Origin: an uncultured Eubacterium sp.
Lineage (GTDB): Bacteria > Bacillota > Clostridia > Lachnospirales > Lachnospiraceae
Assembly: GCF_937958975.1 (NCBI RefSeq)
Contig: NZ_CALGRE010000016.1
Location: 1 to 6,681, forward strand
Direction of reading: 5' to 3'
DNA: 6,681 bases
The notes below the pieces were generated by a model. The model was not told the DNA's origin and searched no databases. It saw nothing but the letters and a program-made list of their open reading frames with translations. Of the stretch, positions 1 to 6,214 are shown piece after piece. Both the position numbers and the translations under genes were made by a program. How positions within the stretch are numbered: the stretch's first letter is position 1; the number at the start of each line of letters is the position of its first letter.

Positions 1-1
1 A

Positions 2-41
2 TTGAGTTTCATTTTAAATCTGCTTCGCAGATGAAACTCAA
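2..41. other. Bulged hairpin / inverted repeat upstream of argH
   Basis: Positions 2-12 (TTGAGTTTCAT) are the exact reverse complement of 31-41. Inside lies a second stem, CTGC (20-23) with GCAG (27-30), around a TTC loop, leaving a bulge of about 7 nt on the left arm. The AT at 31-32 can pair with either 11-12 or 18-19. The structure lies upstream of the argH promoter, so it should not be in the argH leader. It has no T-run on its right side, so it is not a standard intrinsic terminator for plus-strand transcription. It may be the 3' end of an upstream transcript or a copy of a small palindromic intergenic repeat. No second copy was seen in this window. Confidence 0.6.
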
Positions 42-45
42 GCAG

Positions 46-70
46 GTAATCAATCCTTCGGATTGGTTAC
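46..70. other. Second hairpin, TTC-loop stem
   Basis: GTAATCAATC (46-55) pairs with GATTGGTTAC (61-70), with one G-T pair at 50/66. C56 can also pair with G60, giving an 11-bp stem closed by a TTC triloop. It starts 4 nt after the preceding hairpin, which has the same C-TTC-G tip. The sequence after it (AAGTATTATAGC) lacks a T-run. The two may form one composite repeat unit or a 3'-end structure of a gene left of the window. Confidence 0.6.
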
Positions 71-92
71 AAGTATTATAGCAAAAGTTTAA

Positions 93-121
93 TTGAAAAA
101 CCACCACTGTAATGATATACT
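93..121 (+). promoter_or_regulatory. SigA-type promoter for argH
   Basis: TTGAAA at 93-98 and TATACT at 116-121 are separated by exactly 17 bp, and the -10 carries the extended TG motif at 113-114. Transcription should start near 128, giving a leader of about 33 nt. No convincing ArgR operator palindrome was recognised around it. This is a consensus match made by eye. Confidence 0.7.
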
Positions 122-147
122 CTTTAAAGACATAAAAACAACATAAA

Positions 148-154
148 GCGAGGT
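148..154 (+). promoter_or_regulatory. Ribosome binding site of argH
   Basis: GCGAGGT lies 6 nt before the ATG at 161. It is a partial match to AGGAGGT, but correctly spaced, and it supports the 161 start. The protein also begins with MKLWGGRF, the normal N-terminus of this family. Confidence 0.6.
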
Positions 155-160
155 ATACAT

Positions 161-1531
161 ATGAAATTATGGGGAGGTCGTTTTACTAAGGAAGAAAATC
201 AGTTAGTTCATAATTTTAACGAATCACTTTCCTTTGACCAAAAATTTTATTCACAGGATATCAGAGGCAGTATTGCACATGTAACAATGCTCCAAAAACA
301 GGGGATTATAACTAAAGAGGAAATGGATACGATTATTCAGGGACTTGAAGGAATAAAATCTGATATTGATAACGGCACACTATCTTTTGATAAAGAAAGT
401 GAAGATATTCACAGTTTTGTTGAGGCAAATCTAATTCAACGTGTAGGTGATGCAGGAAAGAAACTGCATACCGGACGCAGTCGTAACGACCAGGTGGCTC
501 TGGATATGAAACTTTATACAAGAGATGAAGTTTTAGAAATTAATAATTTATTAAAAACCCTTCTTTCATCACTCTTAAAAGTTATGAAAGAAAACACCGG
601 GACTTTTATGCCAGGTTTTACTCATCTGCAAAAAGCTCAGCCAATTACGCTATCACATCATTTCGGTGCATACTTTGAGATGTTTCAGAGAGACCGTGAA
701 AGATTAGACGATATTTATAAAAGAATGAATTATTGTCCGCTGGGTTCAGGAGCATTGGCCGGCACAACCTATCCGTTAGATAGAGAATATACTGCCACAC
801 TCCTTGACTTTACAGGTCCTACACGAAACAGCATGGATTCCGTATCGGACAGAGATTATATTATTGAACTTTTAAGCTGTCTTTCCACAATTATGATGCA
901 TTTGAGCAGGTTTTGTGAAGAAATTTGTATCTGGAATTCTAACGAATACCGCTTTGTGAATATTGACGATTCTTACAGCACCGGTTCCAGTATTATGCCT
1001 CAGAAAAAGAATCCTGATATCGCGGAGTTGATTCGGGGAAAAACAGGACGTGTCTATGGTTCTCTTATTTCTATTCTCACAACAATGAAGGGACTTCCAT
1101 TGGCATACAACAAGGACATGCAGGAAGACAAAGAACTTACATTTGATGCCATTGACACTGTTAAAGGATGTATTCTTCTTTTCACAGGAATGATTGACAC
1201 TATGACTTTTAACAAAACCAATATGGAAAATAGCACAAAACATGGCTTTACCAACGCTACAGATGCAGCCGATTACCTCGTAAATCATGGAGTTCCATTT
1301 AGAGATGCTCACGGAATTGTCGGTCAATTAGTTTTATTCTGTGAAGAAAAAGGAATTGCTCTGGACGATATGACGCTGGAAGAATATAAAGCAATCAGTC
1401 CGGTATTTGAAAAAGACATTTATGATGCAATCAGCCTGGAAACATGTGTAAACAAACGTATGACAATCGGCGCTCCAAGCCCGGAAGCAATGAATCAGGT
1501 AATTCAAATTTACGATGAATATTTAAAATAG
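161..1531 (+). CDS. argH: Argininosuccinate lyase
   Basis: Cytosolic last enzyme of arginine synthesis; it splits argininosuccinate into arginine and fumarate. At 456 residues it has the usual family length and looks complete. It begins MKLWGGRF, typical of ArgH. The conserved TGRSRNDQ block is at 104-111, and T154-H155 in FTHLQKAQP match the catalytic Thr-His region. The fumarate-lyase superfamily signature GSSIMPQKKNP is at 275-285, with S277 the expected catalytic serine of the mobile loop. By family knowledge the enzyme is a homotetramer with active sites built from three subunits. The gene has its own promoter and is followed at once by a terminator, so it appears monocistronic; argG, its usual partner, is not in the window. 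Every downstream gene here is on the other strand. No sign of damage or transfer was seen. Confidence 0.97.
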   Translation: MKLWGGRFTKEENQLVHNFNESLSFDQKFYSQDIRGSIAHVTMLQKQGIITKEEMDTIIQGLEGIKSDIDNGTLSFDKESEDIHSFVEANLIQRVGDAGKKLHTGRSRNDQVALDMKLYTRDEVLEINNLLKTLLSSLLKVMKENTGTFMPGFTHLQKAQPITLSHHFGAYFEMFQRDRERLDDIYKRMNYCPLGSGALAGTTYPLDREYTATLLDFTGPTRNSMDSVSDRDYIIELLSCLSTIMMHLSRFCEEICIWNSNEYRFVNIDDSYSTGSSIMPQKKNPDIAELIRGKTGRVYGSLISILTTMKGLPLAYNKDMQEDKELTFDAIDTVKGCILLFTGMIDTMTFNKTNMENSTKHGFTNATDAADYLVNHGVPFRDAHGIVGQLVLFCEEKGIALDDMTLEEYKAISPVFEKDIYDAISLETCVNKRMTIGAPSPEAMNQVIQIYDEYLK

Positions 1532-1538
1532 AAAATAC

Positions 1539-1576
1539 AAAACCGTCTCATTTAATCACAAAATGAGACGGTTTTT
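1539..1576. terminator. Bidirectional intrinsic terminator between argH and the nuclease gene
   Basis: A 15-bp perfect stem: 1539-1553 (core ACCGTCTCATTT) pairs with 1561-1575 around a 7-nt loop. On the plus strand it ends in TTTTTC and then a T-rich stretch, starting 7 nt after the argH stop. On the minus strand the left arm reads out as GGTTTTGTATTTT, so it also serves the nuclease gene, which ends at 1605. It fits a shared terminator for convergent genes. Confidence 0.93.
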
Positions 1577-1604
1577 CTTATCTTTTTAATGCACCCCAAA
1601 ATAA

Positions 1605-2495
1605 TTATGGTTTGCATACTCCACAAGGCTCATATCCCTGCTCAATTAATTCTTCCCTTGTTCCTTTATACTCTCCTCTATTCTCTTTATGTATATTACT
1701 TACACTACTACAACCTGGCAAATGAAACTTTTGTGTATTCATATTTAAAACATATACCATTGAACTATTTTTCGTCTGTTCCGTCTTTGTTGATTCCTCT
1801 ACGAAACTCTCATTATTATCTAATTTACTATTTCCTGTGGCATAATCAATCATAATCTGCGGCTGCACATTATAACAATACACATTAAAAGATATCCCTT
1901 CTCCCTCATCTTCTACGGAATATCCTTCCATCTGCACTCCCCTGGCAACAATCTCGTCACCTTGAAACACCGGTGTTACACGATACATCACATGGTTATC
2001 TGTTTCCTTCACATAATCTGCCACCATATCTTCAAATGGAAGCATCCCCTCTACATTCATATATCTTGTACCTGTAATAAGATTTTTTTCATTTGCATTT
2101 TCACCGGTCAACTGATATCCAATTAAATGGCATCGATTATAAAGAGATTTTCCATCTACAAAATCATAACGCACCGACTGCCATCCACTCGGTTTTATCT
2201 GACTAATGGAGCTTCTTTTTTCCGTTGGCATAATATCTTTTCCCACAGATGCCACTGCCACACCACATCTTCCCAGTCGGTCTAATTTTGAATATTTCTC
2301 AAAAGACCTGCCTGTAATTTCTTTCTCAGTAAACTCCGGCTCATTATCATTAATTGCTATATATGGTATTCCACTGTATTCCGGTATCTCATCTATTGAA
2401 GCATAATAAGATGTCGTCTCCGATTGATTACATCCCGATAATATAAATAAAACAAAAAACATCAGTATAAAAAATTGTTTCATTTTATTATGCAT
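1605..2495 (-). CDS. Lipoprotein-type DNA/RNA non-specific endonuclease with C-terminal Cys-rich domain
   Basis: Probable surface-anchored nuclease of 296 residues. The N-terminus (MHNKMKQFF, then a hydrophobic run 8-19) ends in lipobox LSGC, with C22 the expected lipidated cysteine. The nuclease domain spans roughly 40-215. Its core N120-R-C-H123 corresponds to the DRGH motif, with H123 the general base. N138 and N147 in the GENANEKN...TRYMN stretch keep the spacing of the two active-site/metal asparagines of EndA-type enzymes. Residues 216-245 look like a polar linker. Residues 246-296 hold H258, C262, C291 and C294 (FHLPGC ... CGVC), resembling the Ada-like putative zinc-binding domain attached to secreted nucleases. 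The start at 2495 has AGAGGTG 10 nt upstream; ATG at 2483 is possible but poorly spaced. It overlaps the preceding gene by 8 bp, suggesting translational coupling. Likely roles, inferred only: nutrient scavenging, DNA uptake, or degradation of extracellular DNA. Confidence 0.9.
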   Translation of the reverse strand: MHNKMKQFFILMFFVLFILSGCNQSETTSYYASIDEIPEYSGIPYIAINDNEPEFTEKEITGRSFEKYSKLDRLGRCGVAVASVGKDIMPTEKRSSISQIKPSGWQSVRYDFVDGKSLYNRCHLIGYQLTGENANEKNLITGTRYMNVEGMLPFEDMVADYVKETDNHVMYRVTPVFQGDEIVARGVQMEGYSVEDEGEGISFNVYCYNVQPQIMIDYATGNSKLDNNESFVEESTKTEQTKNSSMVYVLNMNTQKFHLPGCSSVSNIHKENRGEYKGTREELIEQGYEPCGVCKP

Positions 2496-2886
2496 TTTTT
2501 ATATACACCTCTTTCACAATTTTTTCATGAGAATATCCCTGAAACTCTGATAAATCTATAAGTTTCCAATGCGTAAATTGAAACCGGTAATCTGCGGGAT
2601 ATACCTTATCCCACCTATAAACAATTATTTTTTCAATTTTAGACTCATCAAAAATCTCATTTTCTATAAAACAATATTCCCCTCTATCTGCTTCATTATA
2701 AGCATTTTCTGAGACAATAATATTTTTTCCCACTTCTCCAAACTGTTTATAACTATACGCTCTCATATACAGCCTATTATTTTCCACCATATTAAGAATA
2801 TCTTTTCTGACACAGCGGTCCTGACTCTGTCTCCGATGATTAAAAATCATTCCATCCTTTTGGTCTAAACAAATAATACAAATCAT
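2488..2886 (-). CDS. Conserved hypothetical protein, 132 residues, unknown function
   Basis: I do not know the function. The protein has no signal peptide or membrane segment, so it should be cytosolic. Motif-like blocks that look conserved are FNHRRQSQDR (15-24), a GEYCFIEN segment (69-76), YRWDKVYPAD (90-99) and SHEKI (119-123). I recall similar proteins in Lachnospiraceae, sometimes labelled ribonuclease Z. That label is unsupported here: there is no HxHxDH metal motif, and 132 residues is far below the roughly 300 of RNase Z. The start at 2886 is 4 bp after the mscS stop, with only a weak AAGAG-type site overlapping the end of mscS, so translation is probably coupled. Its stop lies inside the nuclease start region (8-bp overlap). 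Residues C3, C6, C25 and C72 are present but do not form a clear zinc site. Confidence 0.8.
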   Translation of the reverse strand: MICIICLDQKDGMIFNHRRQSQDRCVRKDILNMVENNRLYMRAYSYKQFGEVGKNIIVSENAYNEADRGEYCFIENEIFDESKIEKIIVYRWDKVYPADYRFQFTHWKLIDLSEFQGYSHEKIVKEVYIKNA

Positions 2887-2890
2887 AATC

Positions 2891-3769
2891 TTAACTCTTC
2901 ACATGCACTTCTAACTGATTGTATGGAATAACAATATTATTTTTTTCTAACTCAGATTTTATTGCTTCGTTCAAATAAAAAAATGCATCCCAGTAATCAT
3001 CCGGACGAACCCAGGCTCTAGTCTCTAAATTAACACTACTTTCATCCAATTTTGTCACCACAACATTATTTTTCTTTTCTTTTAACGTATAAGGACAATT
3101 AAGGATAATGTTTGTGACAATCTCCTTTGCTTTGGAAATATCACTATCATAATGAATAGAAAATTTTACATCAACACGTCTTCCATCCATATTTGTATAA
3201 TTGACAATCGTTTTATTTGACACTTCACCGTTCGGGCACTTGATAATTCTGTTATCATATTTTACCAGAGTCGTATATACAATATCAATTTTAATAACTG
3301 TACCTTCCTCACCGTCAATCATAACATAATCACCTATTTTAAACGGTTTCGATACAAGAATTAGAATACCGCCTGCAAAATTAGACAGACTTCCCTGCAA
3401 TGCCAGACCCACAGACAATCCGGCGGTACCGAGAAGCGTGACAAATGATGTGGTCTGTATTCCTATTTCAGCACAGATAATTATCAATACAATAATATAT
3501 CCTGCCACGTTTACAATTGAATCAATAAATTTTATAACACCCTCATCTACTTTTGATTTTGTAAAGATATTCTTAATAAATTTTCTTACAAGCTTTATAA
3601 TTATCTTGCCAATTAAGAAGATGATAATTGCAACAATAATACTAAACCCAAAATCTATTAGTTTTTCCAATGCAGTGTCTAAAAATTTTGTCAGCTTACT
3701 TACATCTTCATTCAATTTATCTACATTTGACTGTATTTCTTCTACACTATTTGCAAATAAAAAATTCAT
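2891..3769 (-). CDS. mscS: Small-conductance mechanosensitive channel, MscS family
   Basis: Inner-membrane channel that opens under membrane tension and releases solutes on hypo-osmotic shock; heptameric by family knowledge. With the start chosen here it has 292 residues, close to E. coli MscS (286). A polar, probably helical N-terminal stretch (8-37) precedes TM1 (about 39-60), TM2 (84-104) and pore helix TM3 (108-140). TM3 reads GTAGLSVGLALQGSLSN (114-130), almost identical to E. coli. L118 and L122 match the gate leucines L105/L109, and Q125-G126 match the Q112-G113 kink. The beta domain starts at PFKIGDYV (142-149), and the C-terminus IPYNQLEVHV matches the family. An in-frame ATG at 3781 would add four residues (MEKN) but has no ribosome site, whereas GGAG sits 6 nt before the ATG at 3769. 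The gene leads a tight cluster with the 132-residue protein and the nuclease. Confidence 0.95.
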   Translation of the reverse strand: MNFLFANSVEEIQSNVDKLNEDVSKLTKFLDTALEKLIDFGFSIIVAIIIFLIGKIIIKLVRKFIKNIFTKSKVDEGVIKFIDSIVNVAGYIIVLIIICAEIGIQTTSFVTLLGTAGLSVGLALQGSLSNFAGGILILVSKPFKIGDYVMIDGEEGTVIKIDIVYTTLVKYDNRIIKCPNGEVSNKTIVNYTNMDGRRVDVKFSIHYDSDISKAKEIVTNIILNCPYTLKEKKNNVVVTKLDESSVNLETRAWVRPDDYWDAFFYLNEAIKSELEKNNIVIPYNQLEVHVKS

Positions 3770-3774
3770 ATTCT

Positions 3775-3778
3775 TCTC
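3775..3778 (-). promoter_or_regulatory. Ribosome binding site that decides the mscS start
   Basis: On the minus strand, GGAG (3778-3775) lies 6 nt before ATG 3769-3767. This same GGAG falls inside codons 1-2 of the longer reading that begins at 3781. Only the shorter start has a usable site, so the protein most likely begins MNFLFAN. Confidence 0.65.
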
Positions 3779-3785
3779 CATATTA

Positions 3786-3818
3786 GAAATGAGGCTATCT
3801 CAACAACAGCCTCATTTC
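3786..3818 (-). terminator. Hairpin between serA and mscS, weak terminator or mRNA 5' stem-loop
   Basis: An 11-bp perfect stem, GAAATGAGGCT (3786-3796 on the plus strand) with its complement at 3808-3818, encloses an 11-nt loop. In the minus direction it lies about 30 nt after the serA stop and is followed by CTAATATGG, a poor T-tract, so termination of serA would be partial. For transcripts started at the -10 at 3821-3826 it would sit at the extreme 5' end, with about 8 bp of stem remaining. Confidence 0.55.
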
Positions 3819-3820
3819 AT

Positions 3821-3829
3821 ATTATACCA
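3821..3829 (-). promoter_or_regulatory. Extended -10 promoter for the mscS block
   Basis: On the minus strand the sequence reads TGGTATAAT: a perfect TATAAT with the extended TG motif. No good -35 hexamer is found at 16-18 bp upstream, so recognition would rely on the extended -10. Predicted start of RNA is near 3814, inside the left arm of the following hairpin. AT-rich sequence makes chance matches possible. Confidence 0.5.
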
Positions 3830-3849
3830 ATTCGTAAATTATATAAACT

Positions 3850-5013
3850 CTATTTTACTACTCTTACTTTAATTACACCCTCAACAGCACTCAGTTTCTG
3901 AACCAATGCCTCTGTTGCCGAATGGTCTAAATCCATAATAGCATAAGCAAAATCACCCTTTGATTTATCTACCATGTCTGCTACATTAATATTTTCTGCC
4001 GCAACAACAGACGTAAGCTGTCCAATCATATTTGGTATGTTTTTATGACAAACTGTTATTCTGGCTGCCTTATCGCAAACACCCAATGTTGCATTTGGAT
4101 AATTCACTGAATTAACAATATTTCCATTATCCACAAAATCCATAATCTCATTTACTGCCATTACAGCGCAATTATCTTCGGATTCTTCTGTGGAGGCTCC
4201 AAGATGAGGAGTTGCAATAACACCTTCCATATTTGCTGTTTTCGCATTTGGAAAATCTGTGACATACTTCTTTACTTTTCCTGTCTTTAAGGCCTCTGCC
4301 ATATCATCGTCACATACAAGTAAATCTCTGGCAAAATTAAGAACTACAACTCCATCTTTCATCATTGCAATTGTGTCCTTATTTATCATTTCTCTCGTAT
4401 CATCAAGAAGTGGTGTGTGAACTGTAATGAAATCACATGTCTTGAATATCTCTTCTCTTGTCTTTACAAGATTTACAGCTCTCTTCAGACTCAATGCACT
4501 TTCTACAGAAAGAAATGGGTCTGTACCATATACTTCCATTCCCATAGAAACCGCCATATTTGCAACTAATCTTCCAATTGCTCCAAGACCAATTACACCA
4601 AGCTTCTTACCTTTAATTTCATTTCCTGCAAAATTTTTCTTTGCCTTCTCCATTGTCTTATTGATGTTTTCATCGGACTTATTATCATCCACCCATTTAT
4701 TTCCACCAATAATATCTCTTGAAGCAAGCAACATTCCGCAAAGAACCAGCTCCTTAACACCATTTGCATTAGCACCCGGAGTATTGAATACAACAATACC
4801 CTTTTCTGCGCATTTGTCCAATGGAATATTATTTACACCTGCACCAGCTCTTGCCACTGCCATAAGACTTTCCGGCAAATCTAAATCATGCATTGCAGCG
4901 CTTCTCACTAATGCGACGTCTGCCTCAGCAAAATTATCTGTCATTTCATAATTATCATTTAATAAATCTGTTCCTAAATTTGAAATAGGATTTAAGCAAT
5001 TTACTTTTGTCAT
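3850..5013 (-). CDS. serA: D-3-phosphoglycerate dehydrogenase, short ACT-domain form
   Basis: First step of serine synthesis: NAD-dependent oxidation of 3-phosphoglycerate to 3-phosphohydroxypyruvate, in the cytosol. The protein has 387 residues. The substrate domain includes the RAGAGVNNIP stretch (55-64). The Rossmann domain has GLGAIG (142-147) and D165 after the second strand, suited to NAD. A C-terminal ACT domain spans about 318-387, the likely serine-sensing part. Catalytic R229 (NFARDLLV) and H270 (TPHLGAST) are present. The usual DVFxxEP motif is replaced by TDFPNAK (252-258), so the canonical catalytic glutamate position is A257. The start at 5013 has AAGGAG 7 nt upstream. It follows serC after 42 bp with no terminator, so the two are probably co-transcribed; SerC uses its product. 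A phosphoserine phosphatase gene is not in the window. Assignment is firm; the exact catalytic subtype is less so. Confidence 0.94.
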   Translation of the reverse strand: MTKVNCLNPISNLGTDLLNDNYEMTDNFAEADVALVRSAAMHDLDLPESLMAVARAGAGVNNIPLDKCAEKGIVVFNTPGANANGVKELVLCGMLLASRDIIGGNKWVDDNKSDENINKTMEKAKKNFAGNEIKGKKLGVIGLGAIGRLVANMAVSMGMEVYGTDPFLSVESALSLKRAVNLVKTREEIFKTCDFITVHTPLLDDTREMINKDTIAMMKDGVVVLNFARDLLVCDDDMAEALKTGKVKKYVTDFPNAKTANMEGVIATPHLGASTEESEDNCAVMAVNEIMDFVDNGNIVNSVNYPNATLGVCDKAARITVCHKNIPNMIGQLTSVVAAENINVADMVDKSKGDFAYAIMDLDHSATEALVQKLSAVEGVIKVRVVK

Positions 5014-5055
5014 CTTTTCTCTCCTTCTTATATTGATACACAGTACACCTAAATG

Positions 5056-6141
5056 CTATTGTGCATTGTCTGCCTCGAATTTTTTCATAAATTCAACTAA
5101 TGCCTTTACACCTTCTATCGGCATAGCATTATATATACTAGCTCTCATACCGCCTACTGTTCTGTGTCCCTTAAGGTTTTCAAGACCGGCTGCTTTTGCT
5201 TCTGCGACAAACTTGGCATCCAATTCTTCATCGCCTGTAACAAACGGTACATTCATTAGAGAGCGGTCTTTTGGAACTACAGTTCCCTGGAACAATTTAC
5301 TGTTATCTAAGAAATCGTAAAGAATCTTTGCTTTTTCTTCATTATGTTTCTTCATAGCCTCTAAGCCGCCCATCTTCTTAATCCATTTAAATACTTTTCC
5401 ACAGATATAAATACCATAACATGGAGGTGTATTATAAAGTGAAGCAGCATCTGCCTGTGTTTTCCATGCAAGCATTGTTGGAACTGATGCATCTACTTCT
5501 TCCGGAATTAAGTCTTCTCTAATAATGGCGATTACAACACCGGCCGGTCCAACATTCTTCTGAACCCCACCATAAATCACACCATATTTTTCTACATCCA
5601 CAGGTTCTGATAAGAAACATGAGGATACATCTGCTACTAAAGTATGTCCCTTTGTATTTGGTAATTCATGATATTTGGTACCGTAAATTGTATTGTTCTC
5701 ACATATGTAAACATAATCTACATCATCATCAATATCTAAATCACTGCAATCCGGAATGTATGAAAAAGTTTTATCCGCAGAAGAAGCAACTCTCTGCACC
5801 TCTACATACTTTTCTGCTTCCTGTGCTGCCTTTTTTGCCCACTGTCCCGTTACAATATAAGCAGCTTTTCCATTTTTCTTTAAATTCATAGGTACAGCCG
5901 CAAACTGCTGTGAAGCTCCACCCTGAAGGAATAACACCTTATAATTATCAGGAATATGCATTAAATCTCTAATATCCTGTTCTGCCTCATCAATAATCTG
6001 CTGAAATGCTTTCGAACGATGGCTCATCTCCATCACACTCATTCCACATCCTTTGTAATCAAGCATTTCTTCTGCTGCTTCTTTTAATACTTCTTCCGGT
6101 AATACTGCCGGACCTGCTGAGAAATTGTATACTCTAGCCAT
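5056..6141 (-). CDS. serC: Phosphoserine aminotransferase
   Basis: PLP-dependent cytosolic enzyme that converts 3-phosphohydroxypyruvate and glutamate to O-phosphoserine and 2-oxoglutarate, the second step of serine synthesis. At 361 residues it matches the family length (about 360). It starts VYNFSAGPAVLP, the family N-terminus. SHRS (40-43) contributes phosphate-binding residues, and GGASQQF (74-80) is the PLP-phosphate loop. W101 should stack on the cofactor ring and D171 (ADVSS) should hold the pyridine nitrogen. K195 in GGVQKNVGPAG is the Schiff-base lysine. The start at 6141 is supported by TGGAGGT 8 nt upstream. It lies upstream of serA in the same direction, and 73 bp after the stop of the acetolactate synthase gene, where a promoter candidate exists. 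No abnormality was seen. Confidence 0.97.
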   Translation of the reverse strand: MARVYNFSAGPAVLPEEVLKEAAEEMLDYKGCGMSVMEMSHRSKAFQQIIDEAEQDIRDLMHIPDNYKVLFLQGGASQQFAAVPMNLKKNGKAAYIVTGQWAKKAAQEAEKYVEVQRVASSADKTFSYIPDCSDLDIDDDVDYVYICENNTIYGTKYHELPNTKGHTLVADVSSCFLSEPVDVEKYGVIYGGVQKNVGPAGVVIAIIREDLIPEEVDASVPTMLAWKTQADAASLYNTPPCYGIYICGKVFKWIKKMGGLEAMKKHNEEKAKILYDFLDNSKLFQGTVVPKDRSLMNVPFVTGDEELDAKFVAEAKAAGLENLKGHRTVGGMRASIYNAMPIEGVKALVEFMKKFEADNAQ

Positions 6142-6184
6142 TTTATAATACCTCCATGTTTTTGTTTATGCTATAATAATCTTT

Positions 6185-6213
6185 TTTATATCAGTTGTAA
6201 GTTCAGCTATCAG
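6185..6213 (-). promoter_or_regulatory. Candidate promoter for serC-serA
   Basis: On the minus strand CTGATA (6213-6208) and TATAAA (6190-6185) are 17 bp apart, with TG directly before the -10 (extended form). RNA would start near 6178, leaving a leader of about 37 nt that contains the strong serC ribosome site. A second possible -10 (TATTAT) overlaps downstream. No terminator precedes it, so serC could also be read from the upstream gene. Confidence 0.45.
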
Positions 6214-6214
6214 C

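Noticed and set aside
85..160. ArgR operator (ARG box) around the argH promoter
   Set aside because: The region is AT-rich and gives only loose partial matches; no clear palindrome of the ARG-box type was seen.
872..1327. Minus-strand open frame of 151 codons inside argH
   Set aside because: It lies wholly opposite a clear argH, shows no recognisable motif, and its existence follows from codon use on the other strand.
2488..2886. Ribonuclease Z identity for the 132-residue protein
   Set aside because: No HxHxDH metal-binding motif and less than half the expected length.
3770..3781. Start of mscS at the upstream ATG (3781)
   Set aside because: No Shine-Dalgarno sequence precedes it, while its own first codons contain the GGAG that serves the ATG at 3769.
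3795..3815. Tiny frame ATG...TAG coding MRLLLR at the predicted 5' end of the mscS transcript, a possible leader peptide
   Set aside because: It has no ribosome site and would have to be leaderless. Leucine codons have no clear link to a mechanosensitive channel, so it is most likely chance.
4427..4951. Plus-strand open frame of 174 codons inside serA
   Set aside because: It is antisense to a well-conserved enzyme, with no family features; treated as a shadow. The same applies to the plus-strand frames opposite mscS, serC and the nuclease.
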